A DNA stretch of 63,238 nt from an uncultured Bacteroides sp. (GTDB taxonomy: Bacteria > Bacteroidota > Bacteroidia > Bacteroidales > Bacteroidaceae), in assembly GCF_947632445.1 (NCBI RefSeq), contig NZ_CANRPM010000012.1, positions 1-63,238 on the forward strand, given 5' to 3'. Positions 17,636 to 27,554 of this stretch are shown here, one piece after another (the first letter of the stretch is position 1; each line of letters begins with the position of its first letter). The notes under the pieces were generated by a model. That model had not been told where the DNA came from, did not search any database, and saw nothing but the letters and a program-made list of their open reading frames with translations. Made by a program: the position numbers and the translations under genes.

Positions 17636-18979
17636 TCAACCGTGCCCCAGCAAGCTCTTTTCAGCCTGCTCCATCGCGGAAAAGTTAAAGCCCTCGATTA
17701 CTTGCTCCATCAGCCGGGTTATGCGGTCGTTGCACAGATTGCCGATACTTCCCTCGTGCGTGTGGCGCACCTCCTTGCAGGGAGTGAAGCGGTGAGCCTC
17801 AATGTCGAGTCCCACCTTCTTGTAGGCGTCACGGAAAGGCATGCCTTCACGTGCCAGGCGGTTGACTTCTTCCACACTGAAGATGAGCGAATAGCGGTCG
17901 TCGTCGAGGATATGTTCGTTCACCTTGATTTCGTTCACGATGTAGGTGGTCATTTGCAAGCAGTCCTTCAGCTCCCGAAAAGCAGGAAGAAAGACTTCCT
18001 TGATGATCTGCAAGTCGCGAAAGTAGCCCGAAGGCAGATTATTCGCAATCATCATAATCTGCTGGGGCAGTGATTGGAGTTTGTTGCACTTGGCACGGAT
18101 TAGTTCAAAGACATCGGGATTCTTCTTGTGGGGCATGATGCTGGAGCCGGTGGTACATTCGTCGGGCAGCTTAACGAAGCCGAAGTTCTGGCTATTGAAC
18201 AGGCAGGCGTCGAAGGCCAGCTTAGACAGGGTTCCAGCGATGGTAGCCAACGCAAAAGCCACGTTACGTTCCATCTTGCCACGACCCATTTGGGCATAAA
18301 CCACGTTGTAGTTCATCGAATCGAAGCCCAGCAAACGGGTGGTCATCGTGCGGTCGAGTGGAAAGGACGAGCCGTAGCCGGCAGCCGATCCAAGAGGATT
18401 GCGGTTGCACATGCGGAAAGCAGCTTGCAAGAACATCATGTCGTCCACGAGGCTCTCGGCATAGGCGCCGAACCACAGGCCGAAGGACGAAGGCATAGCT
18501 ATCTGCAAATGGGTATAACCGGGCATGAGGACGTCCTTGTAGCGATCGCTCTGACGGATAAGCACGCCGAAAAGCTGTTCAACGGCTTCGGTGATGTCCC
18601 TAATCTGCTCCCGGGTAAAGAGTTTCAGGTCGAGCAGCACCTGGTCGTTGCGCGAACGGCCGCTATGAATCTTTTTGCCTACATCGCCCAACTTGCGGGT
18701 AAGCATGAGCTCTACCTGTGAATGAACGTCTTCGACGCCATCCTCGATAACGAACTCACCCCGTTCAGCCTGGGCGTAAATTTGCTTCAGTTCAGCCAAG
18801 AGCTGCTCCAATTCGTCTTTTTCAAGCAATCCGATACTCTGAAGCATGGAGATGTGAGCCATGGAGCCCAGCACGTCGTGCTTGGCCAAATAGAGGTCCA
18901 TTTCGCGGTCGCGCCCCACAGTGAAGCGCTCGATATCCTTGTTTACCTGTACTGATTTTTCCCAAAGTTTCTGTGCCAT
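17636..18979 (-). CDS. argH: argininosuccinate lyase
   Basis: The 447-residue protein is normal for ArgH. It splits argininosuccinate to arginine and fumarate. The superfamily signature TGSSIMPHKKNPD is near 272, with GRSRNDQVLLDLKL near 108 and MPGYTHLQIAMPSS near 150. I start at the ATG at 18979 (MAQKLWEKS); the five-codon extension has no support. It lies 24 bases downstream of the SRPBCC gene and ends at a strong terminator. No other arginine genes are near. Confidence 0.96.
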   Translation of the reverse strand: MAQKLWEKSVQVNKDIERFTVGRDREMDLYLAKHDVLGSMAHISMLQSIGLLEKDELEQLLAELKQIYAQAERGEFVIEDGVEDVHSQVELMLTRKLGDVGKKIHSGRSRNDQVLLDLKLFTREQIRDITEAVEQLFGVLIRQSDRYKDVLMPGYTHLQIAMPSSFGLWFGAYAESLVDDMMFLQAAFRMCNRNPLGSAAGYGSSFPLDRTMTTRLLGFDSMNYNVVYAQMGRGKMERNVAFALATIAGTLSKLAFDACLFNSQNFGFVKLPDECTTGSSIMPHKKNPDVFELIRAKCNKLQSLPQQIMMIANNLPSGYFRDLQIIKEVFLPAFRELKDCLQMTTYIVNEIKVNEHILDDDRYSLIFSVEEVNRLAREGMPFRDAYKKVGLDIEAHRFTPCKEVRHTHEGSIGNLCNDRITRLMEQVIEGFNFSAMEQAEKSLLGHG

Positions 18980-19003
18980 ATCATTCTCCTCCACACAAAT
19001 CTG

Positions 19004-19414
19004 TTAATATTGTATCAGGGCCAACATGTCGGCCATCTTCTCCAACCCTTCCTGCAAGGGCTTTTGCACCATGACCTTCATAAAGGGGTTGAGCTCCATA
19101 CCGATGGTAAGCTTTATCTTGCACTCGGCTTCGCCTGTGGACACAATCTGAATCCACAGGTTGAAGGGCAGCGGCGAAGTGGTAGTACCGAACTTGATGC
19201 ACTTCTCGGGTTCGCGCTCCACAATTTCCAGCGTAACGGTTCCCACAGGAGAGATCTCGACACTGAGGGTATCCGCCGTAAACTCCAGGTTCTTCACTTT
19301 GTCTTCGGGCAGGCGGCTCTTAATCTTCTCCAGATTGCTCAAATCGGATAATTTGCCATAAACGGCACTTTGGGAGGCAGGAATTACTTTCACTCTACTC
19401 TCAAACTTCATCAT
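19004..19414 (-). CDS. SRPBCC (START/Bet v1-like) domain protein
   Basis: This small 136-residue protein begins MMKFESRVKVIPASQSAVYGKL and is built like SRPBCC lipid- or polyketide-binding proteins: an N-terminal strand, a helix with LSDLSNLEKIKSRLP, a run of strands, and a long C-terminal helix. It has no signal peptide or catalytic signature. It is placed between pyrE and argH and probably shares the argH transcript. Function is unknown. Confidence 0.8.
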   Translation of the reverse strand: MMKFESRVKVIPASQSAVYGKLSDLSNLEKIKSRLPEDKVKNLEFTADTLSVEISPVGTVTLEIVEREPEKCIKFGTTTSPLPFNLWIQIVSTGEAECKIKLTIGMELNPFMKVMVQKPLQEGLEKMADMLALIQY

Positions 19415-19440
19415 ATATTTTCAACTTAAATAAAGACAAA

Positions 19441-19480
19441 AAGAACCTTTCAGGCAGAATTGCCCGAACGGTTCTTTCTT
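19441..19480 (-). terminator. terminator between pyrE and the SRPBCC gene
   Basis: AAGAACC (19441-19447) pairs with GGTTCTT (19470-19476), the stem continuing inward with a GGCA/TGCC helix; the minus strand continues TTTTTGTC. It lies after pyrE and before the next gene's start, so it either ends the pyrE message or works as an attenuator for argH. Confidence 0.7.
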
Positions 19481-19506
19481 TAACTATCACCATAAAACAA
19501 GATTTC

Positions 19507-20145
19507 TTACTTCCCGGCATCCCAGTGTGCAGGATCTTTTCTCCATTCTTCTAACGTAGGAATATCGCCATCTTCAATGTAGCCGGTACGCAAAGCGACT
19601 TCGAGTACAGCTTCATAGTTGGTCAGTGTAACCAAAGGCACTTTTGCTTCCTTGAAGGCTTTTTCAGAGATGGGGAAGCCGTAAGTATAAGAAGCTACTA
19701 TACCAATCACCTCACAACCGTCACGACGAATGGCCTCAACAGCCTTCAGGCTGCTACCACCCGTCGAAATGAGATCTTCAACGACAACGACTTTCATACC
19801 GGGACGAAGCTCGCCCTCGATCAGGTTCTCCAATCCATGGTCTTTAGGAGTGGAGCGTACATATACAAACGGAAGGTTCAGCGTGTCGGCCACCAAAGCA
19901 CCCTGAGGAATGGCGCCCGTAGCTACTCCAGCGATAGCATCCACCTGTCCGAAACGTTCCAAAATGAGTCGCGTAATTTCAATCTTTACAAAATTGCGAA
20001 GAGAAGGATAAGAAAGGGTCTTGCGGTTATCACAATAGAAAGGCGATTTCCAACCTGAAGCCCAAGTAAAAGGATTAGCCGGTTGTATCTTTACAGCTTT
20101 GATTTTCAGCAATTTCTCTGCAAACAATTTTTCTAAATTTCTCAT
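19507..20145 (-). CDS. pyrE: orotate phosphoribosyltransferase
   Basis: The 212-residue protein makes OMP from orotate and PRPP in pyrimidine synthesis. The PRPP-binding motif VVVVEDLISTGGSS is near 118-131 and the substrate segments FTWASGWKSPFYCDNR and GVATGAIPQGALVAD are intact. It has its own promoter at 20176 although it follows recX by 88 bases. Confidence 0.96.
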   Translation of the reverse strand: MRNLEKLFAEKLLKIKAVKIQPANPFTWASGWKSPFYCDNRKTLSYPSLRNFVKIEITRLILERFGQVDAIAGVATGAIPQGALVADTLNLPFVYVRSTPKDHGLENLIEGELRPGMKVVVVEDLISTGGSSLKAVEAIRRDGCEVIGIVASYTYGFPISEKAFKEAKVPLVTLTNYEAVLEVALRTGYIEDGDIPTLEEWRKDPAHWDAGK

Positions 20146-20175
20146 AGCAAACTATTCTTACGATCAAATATGGTA

Positions 20176-20183
20176 CAAAAATA
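20176..20183 (-). promoter_or_regulatory. promoter -7 element for pyrE
   Basis: TATTTTTG on the minus strand, 31 bases before the pyrE start. Confidence 0.55.
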
Positions 20184-20233
20184 CGGAATCGGAATGAAAG
20201 TAAAAAATGAAAAGATACATATTTTTTGTCCAT

Positions 20234-20710
20234 CTATTCATTTTCCTCAGAAATATCCATACAACGGCGTACATCCTCTATCGTAAACCCGCGCCCTAAG
20301 GCAAAACGGACAAGTTTACCTTCCAACTCGCGGACATTGGCAGCACGCACTGTCTTCCGCTTGGCAGTCAGCAGGGCCCGAAGTCCCGATAAATAATCGG
20401 ATTCATCGATCACCTCGTCCAGCAATGGTGCATAAACCGTAGATGGCAAATGCTTGGTCTTCAATGCCAATCCAATCTTCACCTTCCCCCAGCGGGCAAA
20501 AAGATACTTGTCGCGGATGAAAGCCCGACAATAACGCTCTTCATCGAGAAAACGTTCGCTTTCCAAAGTGGCAATAATCTCTTCTGCGGTTTCACGCTCT
20601 ACTCCCCAACGGAAAAGCTTTTCTTCCACATCCACCCGACAACGCTCTGCTACGGAGCAATAGGCGGAAAGACGCGTCAAAGCTTCCTTTACATCCATTT
20701 CCTTATTCAT
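20234..20710 (-). CDS. recX: RecX-family regulatory protein
   Basis: The 158-residue, all-helical RecX has three tandem three-helix repeats: LTRLSAYCSVAERCRVDVEEKL, then ESERFLDEERYCRAFIRDKYLFARWGKVKIG (conserved F-x-x-D-x-x-[FY]A pattern), then the C-terminal repeat. RecX binds RecA filaments and limits recombination. It starts 2 bases after the prmC stop, so they are co-transcribed; recA itself is not in the window. Confidence 0.9.
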   Translation of the reverse strand: MNKEMDVKEALTRLSAYCSVAERCRVDVEEKLFRWGVERETAEEIIATLESERFLDEERYCRAFIRDKYLFARWGKVKIGLALKTKHLPSTVYAPLLDEVIDESDYLSGLRALLTAKRKTVRAANVRELEGKLVRFALGRGFTIEDVRRCMDISEENE

Positions 20711-20712
20711 CT

Positions 20713-21555
20713 CTATTTCTCAGCAATTACAAAACGATCATTTTGTGACAAATCTTTTTCCACACGCACCCTGACATATCCCATCACACGAAGCATATCC
20801 ACCACCTCGCGGCCATAAGCTCTATTGATTTCAAAATAAAGCCGGCCGCCCCGGTTCAGCATACCGCGCCCCAAGGTGGCTATGCAACGGTAAAAGCGCA
20901 AGGGATCGTCATCGGGCACAAACAGAGCGAGGGATGGTTCCCACTGAAGTACATTGGGCTTCATATTTACCTTTTCGGCCTCGGTGACATAGGGCGGATT
21001 GCTTACGATGACATCATAACATGATCCGGCTTCGTCCATCCGGCAGGTGAGTACGTCACACTCCACAAAACGCACGTCCGCCTGAAGCTTGCGGGCATTG
21101 GCACGTGCCACGCCGAGGGCTTCGGGAGACACGTCCCAAGCCGTCACCGAGGTATCGGGAAGCTCTTTGGCCAGCGAAATGGCAATGCAACCGCTACCAG
21201 TCCCCACATCCAATATCCGTGCATTCGCAGGTATTTCCTTCAGCATCAGTTCCACCAGTTCCTCCGTCTCAGGACGCGGGATGAGCACACCAGGTGCAAC
21301 CAAAAACTCTCTTCCGAGGAAAAAAGTACGGCCTTCGATGTACTGTAAAGGTTCAAATCGGGACAAACGTTGCAGAATGTCTTCCAGTTCTTGTTCTTTT
21401 TTTGGAGATAAAACTATATCTTTGCCCACATAATAGTCGGTCGGCGCCTGTCCCAACAGATCACAACACACGAAACGTGAAAGGGCGGAAACTTCTTCTG
21501 CCGTATAATAAGGCTGAAGACGGCTACGGATATGGGCAACGATCTTATTCATCAT
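20713..21555 (-). CDS. prmC: release factor glutamine methyltransferase
   Basis: The 280-residue PrmC/HemK has an N-terminal helical domain (to about 85) that binds the release factor and a class I methyltransferase domain with the SAM loop ILDVGTGSGCIAIS near 115 and the glutamine-binding NPPY in IVSNPPYVTEA near 185. It methylates the GGQ glutamine of RF1 and RF2. It is the first gene of a prmC-recX unit, divergent from ribD. Confidence 0.95.
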   Translation of the reverse strand: MMNKIVAHIRSRLQPYYTAEEVSALSRFVCCDLLGQAPTDYYVGKDIVLSPKKEQELEDILQRLSRFEPLQYIEGRTFFLGREFLVAPGVLIPRPETEELVELMLKEIPANARILDVGTGSGCIAISLAKELPDTSVTAWDVSPEALGVARANARKLQADVRFVECDVLTCRMDEAGSCYDVIVSNPPYVTEAEKVNMKPNVLQWEPSLALFVPDDDPLRFYRCIATLGRGMLNRGGRLYFEINRAYGREVVDMLRVMGYVRVRVEKDLSQNDRFVIAEK

Positions 21556-21604
21556 TAATTATTAAAACACCCCAAGGGATAAAGAAGTCTTTTAAACTAA
21601 ACTG

Positions 21605-21612
21605 CAAAAGTA
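21605..21612 (-). promoter_or_regulatory. promoter -7 element for prmC-recX
   Basis: TACTTTTG on the minus strand, 50 bases before prmC, in the 82-base gap shared with ribD. Confidence 0.55.
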
Positions 21613-21637
21613 CACATTATCCCCTAAAAAGAAGTAT

Positions 21638-22663
21638 ATGGAAGACGAAAAATACATGCGACGCTGCATCCAGCTGGCATACAACGGGCTCTGCAACACA
21701 GCCCCCAACCCGATGGTAGGAGCAGTCATTGTACACAATGAACAAATCATAGGAGAAGGATATCACGTGCGTTGCGGACAGACACACGCCGAAGTGAACG
21801 CCATCCGCTCCGTCAAGAACCCCGATTTATTGAAGGAATCGACTATATACGTCAGCCTGGAGCCATGTGCCCATTATGGCAAAACGCCTCCCTGCGCTGA
21901 TTTAATCATAGAAAAACAGATACCACGCATCGTTATCGGATGTCAAGACCCGTTTGCGAAAGTAGCAGGGAAAGGCATACAGAAGCTGCGCGATGCCGGC
22001 CGCGAGGTTATTGTAGGGGTACTCGAAGAAGAATGCCTGCAATTGAACCGCCGTTTCATCACTTTCCACACCCGAAAGCGTCCTTTTATCACCCTGAAAT
22101 GGGCAGAGTCGGCCGACGGCTTTATTGACCGGCTAAGGACGGAAGGCACCCCGACCATACTCTCCAGTCCATTGACCGGCATGCTGGTTCACAAACTGAG
22201 GACGGAACATGCCGCCATCCTCATAGGCACTGACACCGCACGGCTCGACAACCCCCGACTTAACGTGCGCCACTGGTATGGTTCCACCCCCGTGCGCATC
22301 ACCATCGACCGACACCATCGTCTGTCCCAAGACCTAAACCTGTTCGACGGTTCACAGCCCACATTGGTATATGTAAAAGAAAACTTATCCGAAATATTGA
22401 AAGATTTGTACGAACGCCAGTTACAATCTCTTTTGGTGGAAGGAGGACGCCAACTTCTCCAGTCGTTTATCAACGCTGGCTTATGGGACGAAATCATTGT
22501 AGAAGAAACGCCCCTGATACTGGGCGAAGGCGTGAAAGCTCCCCAGTTATCCCCGCAGAACATCTACCGCAGGGAATGCCATTTTAGGCGAGGATACCGT
22601 CATTACTTCGCACAGGAAAAACATCTGACGGGAACAGGTACTCCTACCCGACAAGGCCTCTAA
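21638..22663 (+). CDS. ribD: bifunctional riboflavin deaminase/reductase
   Basis: The 341-residue RibD does two successive steps of riboflavin synthesis. The N-terminal cytidine-deaminase-like domain has the zinc site HAEVNAI near 50 and EPCAHYGKTPPCADLI near 75. The C-terminal reductase domain begins near 145 (PFITLKWAESADGFI) and includes LLVEGGRQLLQSFI near 270. Both domains appear intact. It is separate from other rib genes here. Confidence 0.96.
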   Translation: MEDEKYMRRCIQLAYNGLCNTAPNPMVGAVIVHNEQIIGEGYHVRCGQTHAEVNAIRSVKNPDLLKESTIYVSLEPCAHYGKTPPCADLIIEKQIPRIVIGCQDPFAKVAGKGIQKLRDAGREVIVGVLEEECLQLNRRFITFHTRKRPFITLKWAESADGFIDRLRTEGTPTILSSPLTGMLVHKLRTEHAAILIGTDTARLDNPRLNVRHWYGSTPVRITIDRHHRLSQDLNLFDGSQPTLVYVKENLSEILKDLYERQLQSLLVEGGRQLLQSFINAGLWDEIIVEETPLILGEGVKAPQLSPQNIYRRECHFRRGYRHYFAQEKHLTGTGTPTRQGL

Positions 22664-22754
22664 CGCTGAACCATTTTATCGACAAAAAGGCTCATATTAT
22701 CTATAATTTTATATAAAACTTCTCCGTAAAGGTAATTATAGAAAAAAATGTTCC

Positions 22755-22762
22755 TATTTTTG
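22755..22762 (+). promoter_or_regulatory. promoter -7 element before the DUF6242 lipoprotein
   Basis: TATTTTTG matches TAnnTTTG, 27 bases ahead of the start codon. Confidence 0.6.
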
Positions 22763-22789
22763 CAGTTTGAATAAACAATATAACAACAA

Positions 22790-24106
22790 ATGAGATTAAA
22801 ACTGTTATCCGTTATCATAAATTTTCTTATTGTATCTATTGTCATCAGTTCGTGTCTGAGTTCAGATAACAATTATGAATACAGCACCGATGCTACCGTT
22901 CACGCATTCAAGCTCGACACTATTTATGGCGTAAACTATAAATTCGAAATAGACCAAATTCAGCGACTCATCTATAATCGCGACTCCCTCCCCATGAGTG
23001 CTGATACCCTTATAGACAGCATCAAAATCACTACATTTACAACGACAAGCGGCATTATCATGTCGGGTACGCCTGACACGCTGTTCAATACGGACAACTA
23101 CCAGAACCTGCTTCCCGCCATGAACTCGGAAAGCGGATTGCAATTCAAGGTGATAGCAGCAGACGGCATCACAAGCCGCCTCTACAGGCTAATTATCAAT
23201 GTCCACAAGGAAGATCCAGACTCGCTTGTATGGCACAAAATGGCTTCGGCTCCTGCTATCACAACGACAGAACAAGGTCTGAAATCGATTGTATTAAATG
23301 ACGAATTGTTTGTCTTCAATGCCCCCAATGCCGGTTACAAGACATCCATTGTCCCCAGTGAATACAGCTGGCAGAGTATTACGCCCAACCTGCCAACCAA
23401 CACTAAACTCAACACTCTCACCAACTTTCAAGGAAAACTTTGGGTAAATACAGAAGAGGGAGCTGTTTACTCTTCGACAAATGGTATCAACTGGCAAAAG
23501 CAGGAAGCTTTGAGCGGGCATATCGTAAATCTGTTGACTGCTTTTCCCGCCAACGAAATCAGCAGAACTCCTACCCAACTGAGCGCTATTATGAAGAGCG
23601 AAATCGACGGAAAGAAATACTTTTGTATCACTGAAGGCGCCACATGGGTTCAGCAGGACGAAGTACCCGAAGACTTCCCAACCGCTGACTATTCCGCTTG
23701 CACCTTGACTACATCGAACGGTCTGAACAAGGCATTCTTGGTAGGCAACGTGTCACAAGATAACAATGAACAAACCGTACCCTGGTCGTCTATGACTGGT
23801 TATGGCTGGGTAAATCTGATCACTACGACCACTTCACATTGTCCTGCCTTGACTAATCCCAGCATCATCTATTATGACGATGCACTCTACATCATGGGAG
23901 GCAAACTGGAAGCTTTTTATAAATCGGCAACAGGCGGTATCGCATGGGAAAAGCAGAGGAAAAAATTCTTATTCCCCACAGAATTCGCATCGAAAGGCAC
24001 CTCATACACAATCTCAGTAGACAAAAACAATTTCATTTGGATCATATGGGGAGGTGCCACAAACGAAGTATGGCGCGGTTGCCTCAACAAATTAAAGAAA
24101 TACTAA
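22790..24106 (+). CDS. DUF6242-type lipoprotein
   Basis: The 438-residue exported lipoprotein has a signal peptide ending in a lipobox (IVISSC, Cys about residue 22) followed by SSD. After it comes an N-terminal domain of about 120 residues that ends DGITSRLYRLIINVHKEDPD, then a repeat-rich beta-propeller-like region (FQGKLWVNTEEGAVYSSTNG, DALYIMGGK, YKSATGGIAWEKQ). This matches the DUF6242 family common in Bacteroides and of unknown role. It is likely periplasmic or outer-membrane attached. It precedes uppS-bamA by only 21 bases, so it may share their transcript. Confidence 0.8.
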   Translation: MRLKLLSVIINFLIVSIVISSCLSSDNNYEYSTDATVHAFKLDTIYGVNYKFEIDQIQRLIYNRDSLPMSADTLIDSIKITTFTTTSGIIMSGTPDTLFNTDNYQNLLPAMNSESGLQFKVIAADGITSRLYRLIINVHKEDPDSLVWHKMASAPAITTTEQGLKSIVLNDELFVFNAPNAGYKTSIVPSEYSWQSITPNLPTNTKLNTLTNFQGKLWVNTEEGAVYSSTNGINWQKQEALSGHIVNLLTAFPANEISRTPTQLSAIMKSEIDGKKYFCITEGATWVQQDEVPEDFPTADYSACTLTTSNGLNKAFLVGNVSQDNNEQTVPWSSMTGYGWVNLITTTTSHCPALTNPSIIYYDDALYIMGGKLEAFYKSATGGIAWEKQRKKFLFPTEFASKGTSYTISVDKNNFIWIIWGGATNEVWRGCLNKLKKY

Positions 24107-24127
24107 TATCGCTTTATAGATATAAAG

Positions 24128-24862
24128 ATGTCATATAGAGAACAAATCGACCTTGATCGGGTGCCACAGCATGTAACCATCATCATGGATGGAAACGGAA
24201 GATGGGCCAAGCAACGCGGACACGAACGTAGTTTTGGTCACCAAGCCGGTGCAGAAACTGTGCACATCATAGCCGAAGAAGCAGCAAGGATGGGTGTCAA
24301 ATATTTGACTCTCTACACATTCTCTACCGAAAATTGGAACCGTCCTGAAGCAGAAATCAGTGCACTAATGGAACTGCTGTTCAATTCCATTGAGGAAGAA
24401 ACGTTCATGAAAAACAACATTAGTTTCCGTGTGATTGGTGACATCGCCAAACTGCCTGCCAATGTACAAAACCGTTTGAACAGTTGTATCGAACATACAT
24501 CGGCCAATACAGGCATGTGCCTCGTCCTGGCCTTAAGCTATTCCTCTCGTTGGGAGCTAACCGAAGCAACACGGCAAATAGCCGAAAAGATTAAAAACGG
24601 TATTCTATCTCCAGAACAAATAGATGATCGTACCATCAGCCGGCATTTGGCTACCAACTTCATGCCCGACCCCGACTTACTGATACGGACAGGGGGTGAA
24701 ATCCGCTTGAGCAATTATCTGTTGTGGCAATGTGCCTATTCGGAACTCTACTTCTGCGACACCTATTGGCCCGACTTTCACGAAGAAGAATTCTGTCGCG
24801 CCATCTGTGACTATCAGAAACGTGAAAGAAGATTTGGTAAAACCAGTGAACAAATCAGTTGA
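24128..24862 (+). CDS. uppS: undecaprenyl diphosphate synthase (isoprenyl transferase)
   Basis: The 244-residue cis-prenyltransferase has the catalytic Asp and neighbours in [17 protein letters not shown] near 17-33, [14 protein letters not shown] near 70 and the C-terminal [19 protein letters not shown] near 185. It makes the lipid carrier for peptidoglycan, lipid-linked O-antigen and capsule. Position directly before bamA is conserved in many Bacteroidetes. Confidence 0.96.
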   Translation: MSYREQIDLDRVPQHVTIIMDGNGRWAKQRGHERSFGHQAGAETVHIIAEEAARMGVKYLTLYTFSTENWNRPEAEISALMELLFNSIEEETFMKNNISFRVIGDIAKLPANVQNRLNSCIEHTSANTGMCLVLALSYSSRWELTEATRQIAEKIKNGILSPEQIDDRTISRHLATNFMPDPDLLIRTGGEIRLSNYLLWQCAYSELYFCDTYWPDFHEEEFCRAICDYQKRERRFGKTSEQIS

Positions 24863-24902
24863 AACCATAAATAGAATATAGTAATCTGTAATCAGTGAAA
24901 TA

Positions 24903-27527
24903 ATGCATTATCGTATCTTCTCCATATTCGTAACAGCCCTTCTCCTCATTAGTTGCCTGCCGACAGCATTTGCGCAAGACAACCAATCAGAAAAACCCGT
25001 TGTGCTCTATGGCACCCCGAAGAAATATGAAATAGCAGACATCAAAGTGGAAGGCGCCGAAAATTATGAAGATTATGTCATCATCAACCTGTCCGGCCTC
25101 TCAAAAGGACAGCTGATCACCATCCCTGGCGATGAAATCACCCAAGCCTGTAAACGCTATTGGCGTCACGGACTTTTCTCTGACGTATCTATCACATGCG
25201 ACAAGGTGGAAGGCGATAAGGCATGGCTCACCATCCACGTGGTGATGCGTCCGCGTGTATCGGAGATTCATTTTCATGGCATCAAGAAGTCTGAACGCGA
25301 AGACTTGGAGGCCAAAATCGGAATGATCAAGGGGAATCAGATCACTCCCAATCAGATAGACCGTGCCAAAACCCTGATAGATCGCTATTTCGACGACAAG
25401 GGTTTTAAAAACGCAGAAGTCATCATCAATCAAAAAGATGATAAGAATAATGAAAATCAAGTGATTGTCGACATTGAAATCGACAAAAAAGAGAAAGTAA
25501 AGGTACACAAGATTACAATCGAAGGAAACAACGCCATCACCGTCAAGAAACTGAAACGCGTGATGAAGAAGACCAACGAAAAGGGCAAGCTGTTGAACCT
25601 GTTCCGCACCAAGAAGTTCGTAGAGGAAAACTACGAGGCAGACAAACAACTCATCATCGACAAGTATAACGAGCTGGGTTATCGTGATGCCATAATTGTG
25701 ACCGATAGTGTGACACCTTATGATGAAAAGACCGTCAACGTTTACCTGCAAATCGAAGAAGGGCAGAAATACTACCTGCGTAACGTGACATGGGTGGGCA
25801 ACACGCTTTATCCATCTGAACAGTTGGACTACTTGCTTCGCATGAAAAAAGGCGACGTCTACAACCAGAAGTTACTCGAAGAGCGTACATCAACCGATGA
25901 AGATGCCATCGGGAATTTGTATTACAACAACGGTTATCTGTTCTACAGTCTCGATCCTGTAGAAGTAAATATCGTAGGCGACTCCATCGACCTTGAAATG
26001 CGTATCTACGAAGGGCGTCAGGCTACCATCAATAAGATTATCATCAGCGGTAACGACCGTGTTTACGAGAATATTGTACGCCGCGAACTTCGTACCCGTC
26101 CGGGCGACCTCTTCAGCCGTGAGGAATTGATGCGTTCCCTGCGTGAAATACAACAGATGGGACATTTTGACCCAGAGCAACTTCAACCGGACATTAAGCC
26201 GCGTCCTGAAGACGGTACGGTAGACATCGGCTATCCGCTTGTTTCCAAAGCCAACGACCAGGTGGAATTCTCGGCAGGTTGGGGACAGACTGGTGTTATC
26301 GGTAAACTTAGCCTGAAATTTACCAACTTCTCGCTGGCTAACTTGCTACACCCAGGTGAGAACTATCGAGGCATCCTGCCGCAAGGTGACGGACAGACAC
26401 TGACTATCAGCGGCCAAACCAACGCTAAATACTACCAGTCGTATAGTGTATCATTCTACGACCCGTGGTTCGGCGGCAAGCGTCCGAATGCTTTCTCCGT
26501 GTCAGCCTTCTATTCTCGCCAGACAGATATCAGTAGCCGCTACTATAACGATGCTTACTATAACAGCTACTACAACAGCCTCTATAGCGGCATGTATGGC
26601 TATGGTCTCTACAACTATGGTAACTATACGAACTATGAGAACTATTATGATCCTGACAAGTCGGTTCAAATGTATGGTTTAGCTGTCATGTTTGGTAAGC
26701 GTCTGAAGTGGCCCGATGACTACTTCCAGTTCACCGCCGAGCTTTCTTATCAACGTTATATTTTGAAAGACTGGCAATACTTCCCTGTAACCAACGGAAA
26801 GTGTAACGATTTGAGTATCAACCTGACCCTTTCGCGAAGCTCTATTGACAGCCCGATTTATCCGCGCCAAGGATCTGAATTCTCGCTCTCAGTACAGTTT
26901 ACACCGCCTTACTCTCTGTTTAACGGAATAGACTATAGCAAATACAACCTGAACAATCAGGATGACATCAACAAGATGCACAAGTGGGTAGAATATCACA
27001 AATGGAAATTCAAATCGAAAGTGTACATCCCGTTGATGGACCCATACAACGTGAAGCGTACACCTGTTCTTATGGGTCGTGTTGAATTTGGTTTGCTGGG
27101 CCATTATGATAAGCATAAGAAGTCACCGTTTGGCACCTTCGAAGTGGGTGGCGACGGTATGACCGGCTATTCCTACTACGCGACCGAAACGATTGCCCTG
27201 CGTGGCTACGAAAACGGTTCATTAGCTTCTTATGGGAATGAAGGTTATGCCTATACTCGCCTTGGCCTTGAGTTGCGCTACCCGCTGATGCTCGAAACCA
27301 GTACCAGCATTTATGCCCTGACTTTTGTCGAAGCCGGTAATGCTTGGCAAAAAGTAAACGACTTCAATCCCTTCGAACTGAAACGCTCGGCTGGTGTCGG
27401 TGTCCGCATTTTCCTCCCGATGGTAGGTATGATGGGTATCGACTGGGCTTATGGTTTCGACAAAGTACGTGGTTCAAGTTCGTATGGCGGAAGCCAGTTC
27501 CACTTCATCCTGGGACAAGAATTCTAA
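24903..27527 (+). CDS. bamA: outer-membrane protein assembly factor BamA
   Basis: The 874-residue Omp85 protein has a signal peptide ending ...PTAFAQ (about residue 24), a series of POTRA domains to about residue 455 (repeats such as YEIADIKVEGAENYE, VKVHKITIEGNNAI, YLRNVTWVGNTLYPSEQ, ATINKIIISGNDRV), then a beta-barrel with an unusual Tyr/Asn-rich loop near 535-580 (SRYYNDAYYNSYYNSLYSG). It ends in Phe (LGQEF), as expected for an outer-membrane barrel. It inserts barrels into the outer membrane. Two Skp chaperone genes follow. Confidence 0.95.
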   Translation: MHYRIFSIFVTALLLISCLPTAFAQDNQSEKPVVLYGTPKKYEIADIKVEGAENYEDYVIINLSGLSKGQLITIPGDEITQACKRYWRHGLFSDVSITCDKVEGDKAWLTIHVVMRPRVSEIHFHGIKKSEREDLEAKIGMIKGNQITPNQIDRAKTLIDRYFDDKGFKNAEVIINQKDDKNNENQVIVDIEIDKKEKVKVHKITIEGNNAITVKKLKRVMKKTNEKGKLLNLFRTKKFVEENYEADKQLIIDKYNELGYRDAIIVTDSVTPYDEKTVNVYLQIEEGQKYYLRNVTWVGNTLYPSEQLDYLLRMKKGDVYNQKLLEERTSTDEDAIGNLYYNNGYLFYSLDPVEVNIVGDSIDLEMRIYEGRQATINKIIISGNDRVYENIVRRELRTRPGDLFSREELMRSLREIQQMGHFDPEQLQPDIKPRPEDGTVDIGYPLVSKANDQVEFSAGWGQTGVIGKLSLKFTNFSLANLLHPGENYRGILPQGDGQTLTISGQTNAKYYQSYSVSFYDPWFGGKRPNAFSVSAFYSRQTDISSRYYNDAYYNSYYNSLYSGMYGYGLYNYGNYTNYENYYDPDKSVQMYGLAVMFGKRLKWPDDYFQFTAELSYQRYILKDWQYFPVTNGKCNDLSINLTLSRSSIDSPIYPRQGSEFSLSVQFTPPYSLFNGIDYSKYNLNNQDDINKMHKWVEYHKWKFKSKVYIPLMDPYNVKRTPVLMGRVEFGLLGHYDKHKKSPFGTFEVGGDGMTGYSYYATETIALRGYENGSLASYGNEGYAYTRLGLELRYPLMLETSTSIYALTFVEAGNAWQKVNDFNPFELKRSAGVGVRIFLPMVGMMGIDWAYGFDKVRGSSSYGGSQFHFILGQEF

Positions 27528-27554
27528 CATTAGTTTCACCAAAACCAATAAGTT

